From Patagioenas fasciata (Eukaryota; Chordata; Aves; Columbiformes; Columbidae), in contig NC_092522.1 in NCBI RefSeq assembly GCF_037038585.1, forward strand, positions 125,346,661 through 125,410,660: DNA of 64,000 bases, written 5' to 3'. Below the pieces are notes generated by a model. The model worked only from the letters and a program-made list of their open reading frames with translations. It was not told the DNA's origin and ran no database searches. This document shows, piece by piece, positions 22,001-33,529 of the stretch (position 1 is its first letter; every line of letters begins with the position of its first letter). The translations under genes and the position numbers were made by a program.

Positions 22001-23514
22001 ACCAACCCCTGGGTTTGGGGTGCCAGGGGGACACCCTGTCTGGGCACCACAACCCCCCCAGCTGCACCCCCAGAACGGGGCCCAATCCGGGATGGGGGTG
22101 CCCATCCCAAGCAGCACAGGGGCCGCAGGGAGAGCCCCCCCTGCTGTGGCACACGTGGGCAGTAGGGCAGGCGCCAGCGCAGCCGGCGGTGTCCCCGGCT
22201 CACCCGGCCCGGCTAATCCCCAAAGCTCCTTTACCAATTGGTCCTTGCAGGCTGGCGCAGGCTGATGGTGTCGGCGTGGTGCTGCCACACAGCCCAGTGG
22301 GACAGGGATGGGGTGCAGGTATGGCATGGGGCACCTGCAGTCACTGCACCGTTCCCCTGCCTCGCGGCACATCGCCGGGCCGCTCGCTGTGCCGTGGCAC
22401 GGGGCTGCCCCCGGCCCCTGAACCCTTTGCCGCAGCATCTGCGGCAGAGCCGAGCCCCTGCCCAGGGATGTGGGCTCCCCGGGGCCAGGCACGGCCAGCA
22501 CCAGCACAATGGCTGCTCTGTGCAGCAGGATGGAGACAGCCGGCCCTGGCGCTGCCCGCGACAAGCTTGCACCAGCCCCTCAACACGCCCGGGCAGCAGC
22601 ACCCGGTGCACGGCACCGCCGGCCCGTGGCAGGACCCTGCAGCACAGGGAGAGCCCCGAGCCGGGCTGGCACCGTGGAGCATCCCACGGCAGCCTCGCTG
22701 CCGGCCGTGCCCTGCCTGGAGCTGGACGGCATGGTCTGCGGGCACCCAGGGGTCCCCAGGCACCCAGGGGTCCCCGCACAGGACAGCACCTTTGCTGCAG
22801 GTGGGGAGCAGTTGAGCACCCCTCTGCTCACCCTCCCGGGGCGGCAGCGAGCGCGGTTGGGTGGGAAGCCGGGCTCCCGGCAGCCGGGGGCTCATCGCCG
22901 GAAAGTGGCATCCGTCCCTCACTGCGTCAGCTCACAGCGGGCACGGCCGGCGGCACGCAGGGAGCTGGGGGGCTCTGTGCCGGCACAGGGTGCCGCAGTG
23001 CATGGTGAGGGGACCTGATGGATGGGGACATGTGGACAGCAATGCCAGGCTGCCGTGGAGGCGGTGCAGCCTGCCCACACCGGGCAGCTGCAGCCACCAA
23101 GTGCTCCTGCCTGGCCGGCGTCCCCCTCGGATGCGGATGCTCCACGCGGCACTCACCGGCACCCCAAGGGACGGGAGCTGGGACAAACCCCCCTGCCAGG
23201 GCTCAGGGCGCAGGCAGAGCCAGGAGTGCCGAGGGGGCCATGCCGGGCGGTACCTTGGTGCCGTGGTAGAAGTCGTCCACGCAGGTGGCGTTCATAAAGG
23301 TCTGGTGGAAGTGGGTGCTGGTGTCGATGCCGCCGGGGATGACGAGCTTGCCGGTGGCGTCGATGACCTTGGCCCCACCGGGGATCATGAGCTCGCGGCC
23401 CACTTGCTGGATGATGCCGTTCTCGATGTAGACGTCGGCCTCCAGCGTGCAGTCATCGTTCACCACCTTCCCCCCCTTGATGAGGATCCGCATGGTGGCC
23501 GCGTTGGCCAGCAT
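13019..23514 (-). CDS. DPYSL5: Dihydropyrimidinase-like 5 (CRMP5), complete coding region
   Basis: A cytosolic collapsin response mediator that hetero-tetramerises with other CRMPs and shapes neurite and axon growth; the family keeps the amidohydrolase fold without hydrolase activity. Twelve coding exons: 23254-23514, 21564-21722, 20615-20794, 20472-20540, 19244-19288, 19029-19104, 17824-17980, 16941-17082, 16430-16572, 16137-16344, 14328-14496 and 13019-13104. They total exactly 564 aa, the human length. It starts [20 protein letters not shown] and ends [10 protein letters not shown], the CRMP5-type tail. The fold includes [11 protein letters not shown], a stretch near the metal site in true dihydropyrimidinases, and SDHRPF. 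Splice sites are GT-AG and all phases agree. Four bases of 5'UTR precede the ATG in its exon (to 23518), so a noncoding first exon lies upstream. Several introns are filled by minisatellites. Confidence 0.97.
13190..13615. repeat. Minisatellite in last DPYSL5 intron, unit 57 bp
   Basis: GGTCCTCCATGTCCC recurs every 57 bases about six times from 13211, with CCCCCAGCCCTGCCAC and CACAGGGACA between, then degenerates. It fills about a third of the intron 13105-14327. Confidence 0.92.
13616..13735 (-). mobile_element. CR1 LINE 3'-end fragment
   Basis: CACAGTATCACAGAATGTCC with GAGCTGGAAGG and CTCCAACTGCTGTCCCTGC is the reverse complement of a CR1 3' end, lying directly beside the 57-bp minisatellite. 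Short, old and diverged. Confidence 0.75.
14865..14925. repeat. 17-bp tandem repeat
   Basis: CACGCAGGACCCTGCCC is repeated about three to four times in the DPYSL5 intron 14497-16136. Confidence 0.8.
15900..16136. repeat. 22-23-bp minisatellite reaching a DPYSL5 splice donor
   Basis: About ten copies of CACGCCGCGGCACAGCCCTGCCC (some CGCGGCTCAG) end exactly at the exon 16137-16344 donor. The intron's first bases on the minus strand (GTAGGGCTGTGCCGCGGC) are already repeat-like, so the donor is embedded in the array edge. Confidence 0.92.
17160..17690. repeat. Degenerate G-rich minisatellite in DPYSL5 intron
   Basis: GGGGAGCGGGGTGC, CTGGAAGGATGGGGTGTCTGCAGG and CACAGCAGTGG blocks recur about every 60-70 bases, filling most of the intron 17083-17823. 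The minus strand is C-rich; the plus strand has many G-runs. Confidence 0.85.
18030..18360. repeat. GTG/CAC-rich low-complexity tract
   Basis: Irregular GTGTCC, GTGTGC and GCACACC words around the CR1 copy; similar sequence resumes at about 18760-18950. Probably a decayed minisatellite split by the CR1 insertion. Confidence 0.55.
18362..18755 (-). mobile_element. CR1 LINE 3' fragment
   Basis: About 390 bases, antisense on the plus strand: GTCAGGGGTTGAAGGGCCCT, GGGCAGCCTGGGCCAGGCTC, CCCCTTGTCCTGTCACTGGT and CTCAGTCTCCTCTTCTCCAG. It lies in the DPYSL5 intron 17981-19028 and is closely similar to the copies at 38985 and 40787. Confidence 0.9.
19139..19210. repeat. Near-perfect hairpin in a 139-bp DPYSL5 intron
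   Basis: Arms 139-172 and 177-210 (add 19000) pair over 34 positions with a single mismatch (146/203, G-T), around a TATT loop. The intron between exons 19244-19288 and 19029-19104 is 139 bases, so the hairpin takes its central half, about 33 bases from each splice site. Confidence 0.97.
19375..20395. repeat. 1-kb minisatellite of GATGGGTGCA/GATGGCAC units in DPYSL5 intron
   Basis: Interleaved 10-12-bp words (GATGGGTGCA, CGGATGGCACAGAT, GATGAGTGCA) fill nearly all of the intron 19289-20471. Because the combined period keeps frames open, long repetitive open frames arise on both strands; these are not genes. Confidence 0.95.
20795..21563 (-). other. DPYSL5 intron, no feature seen
   Basis: Unique GC-rich intronic DNA; I see no repeat array, exon or RNA gene in it. 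Confidence 0.6.
21723..23253 (-). other. First coding intron of DPYSL5
   Basis: About 1.5 kb of unique GC-rich DNA. A small AT-richer patch (CTTTACCAATTGGTCC, near 22230) contains an inverted CCAAT pair. No further feature is supported. Confidence 0.55.
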
Positions 23515-23518
23515 GGTG

Positions 23519-26500
23519 CTGCGAGGGCAGGCGTCAGCGCCGGGGCGGCCGCGGGCAGCCCCCGTCCCACACAGCCCCCCAGGGCTGGGAGGGCTTCACC
23601 CCCATCGCCCACCCTGGGGTGGCACAGCGCCGCCGCCACGTCTCAGCGCGGGGACCCGGCGTGGGCAGCGCCAGGGCTACACACCCGCCATGCCCATCCC
23701 TGCCCTGGGCCGTGTCAACACTGGATTATCCCGGGAAATCCGCGGGGGAGGGCCGCCCTGCCGAGCCCCTGCTCTGGTGACACGAGCCCGCGCCCCGCGC
23801 AGCACTGCCCGCCCGCAGCCCCGGCACCCACGGCCCCGGCATCCGCAGCCTTGGCACCCACGGCCAGCCACGGAGCGGGGCTGCCGGACCCCCACCCCAG
23901 CCCCACGTGCTGCCCCACCTCACCATGGGCAGGGACACCGGGTGAGGGAGGGGGCCGAGCCCCGGCTGCTGGTGCCGCCTGTGCCGAGGGGACACTGCCC
24001 GGGCTTCTCCCTGGGGTGCAAGCACTCCTGTTCGGGGCAGATCGCCAGCCTCTGCCCCACGGCCCCACACGGTGCCAGCTCTGCCGGAGCCCCCACGCTG
24101 CACCTGCGCCACCTTTGCCCCCCGGCAGCGGGGGGTGTCCCCAGACGCGATCTATAATTCATTTGGTAGATGAAGGTCAAACGTGATCGACCCGTCTGAG
24201 CACGGCCGGCACGTGCCGGCACCCCCGGAGCGTGTCCCCCGTGCGGGGCTGGGACCCTGCCGGGACCTGCCGCGGCTCGTGTGGGTGCTGGGGCCGGGGC
24301 ACCGCTCCAAAGGGCCCGTCCTCAGCACATGCCAGCGATTCTCAGCCACCCAGCAAAACACCAGCTCGGCAGCAAATGGCTTCCCCGGACCTGGCGGGAG
24401 CCGCGGCAGCCGGCGGGGCTGAGCTGGGCCTGGCCAGCAGCTGAGCATCCCCGGCACCGCAGCCACGAGCAGCTGTCTGTGCCGGTGAGCGGCCGTGCCC
24501 ACCGTGGGGCCACCACCGTGCCGCGGGGCATAGGAACCCCTCCCAGCTCCTGCCCCGGGGCTCCGTGCTGGCAGTGCCAGTCCTGCCGTGGTGCCCGCCT
24601 GTGCCTTGTCCCCTGCTCTCCCCCCGGCACACGAACACGGCAAGCACCTGCCAGGGGTCCCGCCGGCAGCCCCCGCCATGGGACACGCTCCTGGGGACGG
24701 CGGCCCCCGCCCTGCCAGGGATGCCAGCGCCATGCACCGCTGCGCCGGCTGCCGAAGGATGGCCGAGGAAAAGAGATCCCAGAGGGCTCGCGGTGGGATG
24801 GCAGCGACCTTCCTGCCAGCAGCAGCTCCTCACGCAGCGTGCCAGGCTGCTGCGGCGTGCTGGGCACCGGCACCTCTGCCTCTGCCCATCCTTGCACCCA
24901 CTGCCCCCGAGGAAGCTGCTGCCCCATGGATGGGCTGTGCCGGCGCACCCAGCCCCATGGCTGCGCTGCCGGGACACGGGGAGCAGCCCCCAGACCTGCC
25001 AAGCCCCTGCGTCCCCGCAGCCGGCGTGGGGCGAGGTGTTGGGACAGAGACCGCCCGTGGTGGGTGAGGGACCACAGGAGATGTGGTGGTGCCCACTGCC
25101 CCCCCGGCCCCAGCACCCAGGGAGGGCTGTGTCGGGCAGGACGGTGCTTGCGCAGCGCAGGAAAGGGGGTGCGGCGGGGAGGTGGTGTGTGACACCCCGA
25201 GATGAAAGCGGGTTGCCGTGACGGACGGATCTGGAGCACGGCAGCGTACGGGGAGGCAGCCCGTGCCGGCTGCCAGCGGTGCCGCATCACCCCCCCGCCA
25301 TGTGGTGTGGGCAGGGCCCCCCGGCACAGCCACGTCCCAGCCTGGCCTGCCCCACTCCCCACAGCAGCTTGGGGAGGGGGTGACTGTCCCCCCAAGTCAC
25401 TGTGCCTCCGCTGTGCCCGGTGCTGCACAGATGGGGATGGGACTCGACCCGCTGTGGGGTCCCACTCAGCTCAGCCCCTTGGGGCTGTGCAGGCAGGACC
25501 ACACTGCCGGACACGGCCCAGCGGGCAGCTGGATCCCAGAGCTCCGCACAGGCGGGCGGGGGGGCTCAGCGGCCCCACAGCCCCGGCCCCGTGGGTCTGG
25601 TGGGGAGAGGGAGGCTGTCATGGGCGGCAGAGCGTGGCGGGCAGGCAAGGCGTGGGCTGAGGGGACATCGCTCAGGGACACAGGTGAGGGCGAGCCCAGC
25701 GTGGGCTGGACACAACGCACAGACAAGGGCTGGCAGCTCCACGTGCTGCCCGCGGCCTTGGCCGCCACGGAGTCGCCCACGCCGCTGCCACCACGCTGCC
25801 ACCACACTGCCACCGCCCTACTGCGCTGTACCCTGCTGTGCCCTCCTCAGGGCCCCAGCCACCCCCAGCATTGTGCCCCCAGGAGTGGGCATCGCTGCCC
25901 CCGCCTCCTGCACTGGCAGCCACCACTCCATCCACCATGCTGGTCCCTGTGCCCAGCGCAGGCTGCCGCCATGGACCGCCCGGCCCGCCAGTCCCTCCCA
26001 GTTCCTCCCAGTCCCCCCCAGGTCACATCAAGCACCCCCGAGGGCTCTGCCGCTCTGTTCCCAGGCCTGCCCTGCAGCACCAGCATGGCACAGCTGGTCC
26101 TGGAAACACCGGGGCTCTTGCCCATGCCCTGGCGAGCCGCTGCGGCGTGGTGGCACAGCCGGCACCAGCGGCTGCTTGCTGAGGCAGAAGGCAGGAGGTG
26201 TCTGCAAGACAACAGGTTCCCCAGACAGGGCAGAAACACAGCGTCAGCACTGGAGGGGCCACGAGCATCCTTGGGGACCCCCACCTGGCCCCACCACCAC
26301 AGCCAGCACCCCTGTTCCGCAAGCCCCTAGCCCGGCCATCCTTGGGTGCTACTGGTAGCCTGGGAGGTGAGGGGCTGCAGCGGCGCTTCCCGGCATACAA
26401 AGCAGCGCGGCCATCTCGGGGGGCTTGTGGCCCCCCCAGCGCCCACCGGCTGCTCGCTGGCCCTGAGCCGCGGGGGCTGGTGGGGCGGGAGCACAGGGAC

Positions 26501-27299
26501 AGCTGTGACCCCGGCAGGACAAAGAGACCCCTGCCTTGGGGGGGCTGCTGGGGGGCACCTGTTGGGGCTGGGGCAGCCGCCGGGCCCAGCCTTTGTGCCG
26601 GGACGGTGGGGCTGCGGCACGGCCGCACACAGAGCCGCATTGTGCGGCGAGGCGAGGCCAAGGGCTGCTCCCGCGCCCGGCCTGCCGCAGCCCCTCTGCC
26701 GCCCCCCGCTTTTGTCTGCACCGGTGAGAACCCCGGCGCCCCCCCCGACCCGCACCCCCCTGCCAGCACCCCTGCCCCCCTGCGCCCTGGCTGAGACCCT
26801 CCTTTGTCAGCTGCTGGGCTCGGTCACCGTCACCATCCCCTCCTGGGCAGGACCAGTCCTACCGGTGACACCAAACCACAACCACCGCCTGTCCCCAGCC
26901 AGCAGTGGCAGCTGGGTGGGCATCACCTCCCACCTGGGCATCACCTGGAGATGTCTCCTGAGGTCCACGACCACCATGGCCCCCCAGCCCTGCCCTTCCC
27001 CGGCTCCATCGCAGACACAGCTAGGCCAGGAGCCGCTGACCTGCTCCGGTGTTGCATGAGGGGCCTGGGCTGCCCAGCCCCACTGCCGGGGTCCCACCCA
27101 CTGTCCCCCCAGCCGGGATGACCACCGGTGCTGGGGTGACCGAGCCACCACTCTCAGAGGACAAGGAACACCCGGGCTGCCCCATAGCTGTAGAGGGACA
27201 GGGATGGATGGACGGCCAGGGATGCTCTGGCAGAGCTGGACGCCCATGCTGAGCCCAGAATGCTGTGGGTGTGTAAACAGCCGGTCCTCGTCCCCGCGG
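23519..27299 (-). other. DPYSL5 5' intron / upstream region
   Basis: Nearly 3.8 kb without a coding exon. The only stretch that stands out is AT-richer DNA at about 24148-24190 (TCTATAATTCATTTGGTAGA, then AAACGTGATC). The remainder is GC-rich, with scattered CpG. Confidence 0.5.
24148..24190. other. Candidate conserved noncoding element
   Basis: A sharply bounded AT-richer patch about 640 bases upstream of the DPYSL5 start codon, with TAAT and CATTTGG words in very GC-rich DNA. Called only on composition contrast. Confidence 0.3.
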
Positions 27300-28570
27300 G
27301 CACCTTGGCACAGCACGCTCCACGGCACGCCGCACGCCACGGCACAGCCACACCCGAGCGAGCGCGGGACACGCTGCCGCAGCACAGGGGTGCCGGCTGC
27401 CCGGTGGGACCCCCCGCCTAGTCACAGGGTCCTCCTTGCGCCCCAGGCGCTGACCCCAGGATGGGCAGCGGGTGCAGCACGGCCAGCACTGCGGCACCGA
27501 ACCCGGGGCCCTGCCAGCCCTCGCGGGGGGGCCGGTCAGGGCTGCGGGGGGTCCCCGGGCAGAGACCGGAGCTGTTGGGGGGGTCCCCGGGCTGCCCGCC
27601 CCGGCGCGGGGTGCTGGGCAGGGCGCAGCCCCGGGCAAGGTGCGGGGGCGGCGGGGCAAGAGGCGGCCCGGGGCGGGGGTGCGGCGGGGCCCCGGTGCCC
27701 GGCTCGGGGGGGCGCGGCAGGGCCCAGGCCCCGCCAGCCCCGGGGCGGCCCTGCAGACAAAGCCCCGGTGCCGCCCAGCACAAAGGATGCTCCGAGCCGG
27801 GGCGGGGCCGCCCGGGAGCCCCCGCGGAACAATGAGCCGGGCCCGCCGGGACCCCCGCCCGCCCCCACCCCTCACGCACCGGCCGCCCCGGGGCGGCCGC
27901 TCCTCCGCGCACCTGCTGCTCCGCGCCCGGTCGCGACACGGCGCCGACGGGGACACCGGGCCCGCTCGCGCGGGGTGGACCCGCCGCCACACCCCGCCGA
28001 AAAGAGACCCTCGCGCTGCCGCGACACGACCGCCCTGTCGCGACAGGTGACTGGCCGTACGTGGGCGGGGGCCACACGCACCCTTCCTGCCCCGCGATGC
28101 GCCCCGTCTGTGCGTGTGTATGGGGCAGAGCTCCCCCCGCCTGTAAGGACACCCTCGGCTGCCGCGATGCACGCACCTGTCGCAATCACCTCGCCCGTCG
28201 CGATACAGCCGCGACAAACCAAGTCCCGCTGGTGCGGGAACGTGCGATAACAGCCCAGCCCAACCAAACCCGTCCCCGCCGGTACCTCCCTCTGCGCTCC
28301 CGCTCCGGCTGCGCCCGCCGCGCTCCCGTCCGCGATCGCCTCTCACCCAAACCTGCGCGGCAGGGGCGGGGCCTGACCGCGGCCTCCGCCAATCTCCGCC
28401 CGCACTCCCCGACGGGGGCGGGGCCAGGCCCCCAGCAGGGTGGGCTGCACGCAGCCTGACTGACAGGCGGAGGGGCGGGGCTGGCGCCCAGGGCCCCGCC
28501 CAGCGGCGCCGCCTGCCCGAGTGGTTGCCATGGTGACCGGAGCCGGCACAAAGGCGCGCGGGGGCGGCCC
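27300..28570. promoter_or_regulatory. CpG island, candidate DPYSL5 promoter
   Basis: Dense CpG with many GC boxes (GGGGCGGGGC near 28405 and 28475) and no TATA box. It lies about 4 kb upstream of the DPYSL5 start codon in the right orientation for a noncoding first exon, but I cannot choose one donor among several. GGTTGCCATGGTGACC at 28523-28538 is a near-palindromic RFX X-box. The long minus-strand open frame across the island shows no recognisable protein. Confidence 0.5.
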
Positions 28571-28832
28571 CGAGTAACCCCGACCCCTGTGACCCCCCCG
28601 TGACCCCCGCATGGCCCCCACCATGGGCCCCCCCAGCACCTCCCCATGGGGCCCCCAAACCCCCTCGGGCCCCACTATGGACTCCCCCCTCCATGGCCCC
28701 CTCAACAGCCCAATTGTCCCCCCGGTTACCATCCCACGACACCTCCATGGCACTCAAAGGGCCCCCCCGACACCACCCCATAACAGCACGTCGCTCCCCC
28801 ATGGCCATCCATGGCATCCCCATAAGGACCTC

Positions 28833-29412
28833 TCAGCAGCACCCAGTAACACCCAGTACAGCCCAGTAACACCCAGCACTGCTCACCGGTGCCCAGTAAC
28901 ACCCAGCGGCCAGTACAGCCCATGAGTGCCCAGTAACACCCAGTAACACCCAGTACACCCAGTGCCCAGTACAGCCCATGAGAGCCCAGTAACACCCAGT
29001 GCCCAGTACAGCCCATGAGAGCCCAGTAACACCCAGTAACACCCAGTAACACCCAGTACACCCAGTGCTCAGTACAGCCCATGAGTGCCCAGAACACCCA
29101 ATGGCCAGTACAGCCCAGCAGTGCCCAGTAGCACCCAGTAGTGCCCTGTACAGCCCAGTAGTGCCCCACTCAGCCCAGCAGCACCCCATAACACCCAGTA
29201 GTACCCAGTACAGCCCAGCAGATCCCATCAACACCCAACACGGCCCAGTTGTGCCCAGTAACACCCAATAATGCCCAATAGTGCCCAACAGTGGCCAGGC
29301 CAGCACAGCCCAGTAACACCCAGTAACATCCAGTAGTACCCAGTACAGCCCATCAGCACCCAGTAACACCCAGCAGCTCCCAGTACAGCCCAGTAACACC
29401 CAGCAATGCCCA
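28833..29412. repeat. Minisatellite of CCCAGTAACA/CCCAGTACAG units
   Basis: Words CCCAGTAACACCCAGTA, CAGCCCATGAGTGCC and CAGCCCAGTAG alternate for about 580 bases just beyond the CpG island. Confidence 0.93.
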
Positions 29413-29664
29413 GTAGTGCCCCAGACCATTGCAGCGACCCTGGTTACACCCCACAGCGCCGACACAGCCCGTCTCGGGCGCCCCAGGATCCCAGCCTGTG
29501 GGATGGGACACTGGAGAACATGGTGGCACTGTCCCCCCAGCCCCGTCCCATCCCCTGCACACAGCCTGGGGGCTGGTGGCACCAGGCCCCCCCTGTGCAG
29601 AACGTGGCACTTGGTGTCCAGCGATGCATGGGGTGGGGATGTGGGGCAGGGTTAGGGGTGCTGC

Positions 29665-30215
29665 TGCTCCATCCCTCCCCTCCCCATCCCATCCCATTCC
29701 ATCCCATCCCATCCCATCCCATCCCATCCCATCCCACCCACATCCCCATCCCATCCCATCCCTCCCCATCCCCACCCCATCCCATCCCATCCCATCCCAT
29801 CCCATCCCATCCCATCCCATCCCATCCCATCCCATCCCATCCCATCCCTCCCCATCCCCATCCCATCCCATCCCCATGCCATCCCCATCCCATCCCATCC
29901 CATCCCATCCCATCCCATCCCATCCCATCCCCATCCCATCCCTCCCCATCCAATCCCATCCCATCCCCATCCCATCCCATCCCATCGCATCCCCATCCCA
30001 TCCCCATCGCATCCCATCCCATCCATTCCCCCTCCCATCCCACCCCATTCCATCGATTCCCCATCCCCATCCTTTCCCATCCCATCCATTTCCCATCCCA
30101 TCCCAACCTATCCATTCCCCATCCTATCCATTCCACATCCCACCCCATTGATCCCATCCCTCCCCACGCCATCCTTTCCCCATCCTGCACCATCTTATCC
30201 CATGCATTCCCCATC
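29665..30215. repeat. (ATCCC)n pentanucleotide array
   Basis: Almost pure CCCAT repeats with CCCCAT variants over about 350 bases, decaying towards 30215. Confidence 0.97.
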
Positions 30216-30289
30216 CCCTCCCAGCTGTGCTGTCCCACCCTCAGGGACACCCTGGCTCCCCTCACCCTTTCCTCCTCCAGCTGAACCAG

Positions 30290-30800
30290 CCCCAGCCCCC
30301 AGCTCAGGGTGCTCAGAGCCCCGTCCAGCCTGGCCTGGGGTGTCTCCAGGGATGGTTCAGCCACCACCTCTCTGCCCAACCTGGGCCAGGCTCTCACCAC
30401 CCTCAGCACAAACAATTTCTGCATCATGTCCGGCCTCAATCTCCCTCCTTTAGTTTAAACCATCACCCCTTGTCTTCTTGGCTCCTTTTAAGCACTGAAA
30501 GGCTGCACTAAGGTCTCCCCGGAGCTTCTCTTCCCCAGGTGAACACCCCAACTCTCTCACCTGTACCCAGCAGAGCTGTTCCAGCCTCGGGTCATTCCTG
30601 GGGCTCCCCTGGCCCCTCTCCAGCAGCTCCATGTGTGTCCTGTGCTGAGGACCCAGAGCTGGACCAGCACTGCAGGGGGGTCTCACCTGTTGGGGTCTCA
30701 CCAGGACCTCAGCAGCCCCTGGGTGCAGCCCCTGGGGGGGTTTGGGGTGTCTCAGGTGAGCCCCAGTTTGGTTCTCCTCCATTTCAGGCAGTTTTCCTTC
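30290..30800 (-). mobile_element. CR1 LINE 3' fragment
   Basis: Antisense on the plus strand: GGTGCTCAGAGCCCCGTCCA, CCAACCTGGGCCAGGCTCTC, TTTAGTTTAAACCATCACCC and AAGGTCTCCCCGGAGCTTCT. It abuts the ATCCC array. Confidence 0.9.
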
Positions 30801-31189
30801 TCCAGTCCCATCTCCAGGGAGTTGTCACCTGTCCCTGCCCACCCCAGGCCCGGCCCTGGGGACCCTCACCCCCCCAGCCCCTCTCCCGGGCTCCATCCCA
30901 CAATGGGTCCCCTGGGTCACATCCAGATCCCATCACTCTGGGGTCTGGCATAGGGACTGGGGGCTCCAGGGGTCTCAGCCCTCACCCAGCACTGCCTGGC
31001 TGGAGGGGAAACTGAGGCAGGAGCTGCACAGGGCATTTTGTGGGGGGAAAGAAATGGGGCAGAAACGCGGGGTCCCACTGTGCTGGGGGCTGTGCACCCC
31101 CACCCCCCGGTGCTGCACGAGCAAAGCCCCCATGCCCCAAACTGGGAGCTGAGCTCAGCCGGTGGCCACCCCGCACCTGGGACTGGGAC

Positions 31190-33445
31190 CCAGTGTCCCC
31201 TGGGACCCCACTGGAATCCCAGCATCACCAGCATCTCAATCCCGGCCAGCACCCCACCACTTGCCGGGACCCCATTGAGACCCCAGTGCGACCCCAGCAT
31301 CACCAGCATCCCTCCCCCTGCCAGAGCCCAACCGTTAGCTGGGAGCCCATTGAGACCCCAGCATCACCAGCATCCCTCCCCCTGCCAGCGCCCCACCGCT
31401 TGCTGGGACCCCATTGAGACCCCAGTGGGACCCCATTGAGACCCCAGTGCGACCCCAGCATTGCCAGCATCCCTCCCCCTGCCAGAGCCCCACTGCTTGT
31501 TGGGACCCCATTGAGACCTCAGCACCTGCGCTGGGACCCCTCTGCCCACCAGACCCCACCACCCATTGGCACCCCATCATCACCAGGACCCCTCGAACTG
31601 CTGGGAACCCACCATCACCAGGACCCCGCCACTCAGCAGGTTCCACCGCTTGCTGGGACCCCATTGAGACCCCAGTGGGACCCCAGTGGGACCCCAGCAT
31701 CACCAGCATCTCACCCCCTGCCAGAGCCCCACTGCTTGCTGGGGCCCCATTGAGACCCCACTGGGACCCCACTGAGACCCCAGCATCACCAGCATCCCTC
31801 CCTCTGCCAGAGCCCCACTGTTTGCTGGGACCCCATTGAGACCCCAGCATTGCCAGCATCACACTCCCTGCCAGAACCACATCGCTTGCTGGGACCCCAT
31901 TGAAACCCCACTGGGACCCCACTGAGACTCCAGCATCGCCAGCATCCCTCCCCCTGCCAGAGCCCCACTGCTTGCTGGGGCCCCATTGAGACCCCACTGG
32001 GACCCCACTGAGACCCCATTGAGACCCCAGCATCGTCAGCATCCCACCCCCTGCCAGAGCCCCACTGCTTGCTGGGACCCCGTTGAGACCCCAGCACCTG
32101 CGCTGGGACCCCTCTGCCCACCAGACCCCTCCACCCATCGGCACCCCATCATCACCAGGACCCCTCGAACTGCTGGGAACCCACCATCACCAGGACCCCG
32201 CCACCCAGCAGGTTCCATCGCTTGCTGGGACCCCATTGAGACCCCAGTGGGACCCCACTGAGACCCCAGCATCGTCAGCATCTCACCCCCTGCCAGCGCC
32301 CCACCGTTTGCTGGGACCCCATTGAGACCCCACTGGGACCCCATTGAGACCCCAGTGTGACCCCAGCATCGCCAGCATCCCTCCCCCTGCCAGAGCCCCA
32401 CTGTTTGCTGGGACCCCATTGAGACCCCACCGGGACCCCACTGAGACCCCCGCACTTGCGCTGGGACCCCTCTGCCCACCAGACCCCACCACCCATCGGC
32501 ACCCCATCAACACCCGGACCCCCTGGACCGCTGGGAACCCACCATCACCAGGACCCTGCTACCCAGCAGGTTCCATCGCTTGCTGGGACCCCATTGAGAC
32601 CCCAGTGGGAACCCATTGAGACTCCAGTGGGACTCCACTGAGACCCCCACACCTGCGCTGGGACCCCTCTGCCCACCAGACCCCACCACCCATCGGCACC
32701 CCATCAACACCCGGACCCCCTGGACCGCTGGGAACCCACCATCACCAGGACCCTGCTACCCAGCAGGTTCCATCGCTTGCTGGGACCCCATTGAGACCCC
32801 AGTGGGACCCCATTGAGACCCCACTGAGACCCCCGCACCTGCGCTGGGACCCCTCTGCCCACCAGATCCCACCACTCATTGGCACCACATCATCACCAGG
32901 ACCCCTCGAACTGCTGGGAACCCACCATCACCAGGATCCCACCACCCAGCAGGTTCCATCGCTTGTTGGGACCCCATTGAGACCCCAGTGGGACCCCATT
33001 GAGACCCCAGCACCGCCAGCATCTCACCCCCTGCCAGCGCCCCACCGTTTGCTGGGACCCCATTGAGACCCCAGTGGGACCCCACTGAGACCCCAGTGTG
33101 ACCCCAGCATCGCCAGCATCCCTCCCCCTGCCAGAGCCCCACTGTTTGCTGGGACCCCATTGAGACCCCAGTGTGACCCCAGCACCGCCAGCATCTCACC
33201 CCCTGCCAGAGCTCCACCGCTTGCTGGGACCCCATTGAGACCCCACTGGGACCCCATTGAGACCCCAGTGCGACCCCAGCATCGCCAGCATCCCTCCCCC
33301 TGCCAGAGCCCCACTGCTTGTTGGGACCCCATTGAGACCCCAGCACCTGCGCTGGGACCCCTCTGCCCACCAGACCCCTCCACCCATCGGCACCCCATCA
33401 ACACCTGGACCCCCTGGACCGCAGGGACCCCACCATCACCGGGTC
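31190..33445. repeat. 2.2-kb higher-order minisatellite downstream of DNMT3A
   Basis: Short words (ACCCCATTGAGACCCCAGTG, CAGCATCACCAGCATC, CCCCTGCCAGAGCCCCAC, GCTTGCTGGG) are arranged in larger units of about 65-110 bases. A longer block (CACCTGCGCTGGGACCCCTC through CACCCATCGGCACCCC) recurs five or six times. The array ends about 90 bases from the DNMT3A polyadenylation signal. Confidence 0.95.
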
Positions 33446-33529
33446 CCCCCAGGTCCCCCGCCCCGAGCGGACACAGAGCACAGAACCACGGGGAGCTTTT
33501 TTTCCTCTTTTTTTTTCTTTTTTCCTTTT

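Noticed and set aside
27021-28823. 600-codon minus-strand open frame across the CpG island
   Set aside because: GC-rich DNA lacks stop codons in all frames; the translation is Arg/Gly/Ala-rich with no recognisable domain, and other frames are equally open.
29444-30439. Gly/Trp/Asp/Met-rich frames
   Set aside because: Translation of (ATCCC)n; a pentanucleotide repeat is open in several frames by arithmetic.
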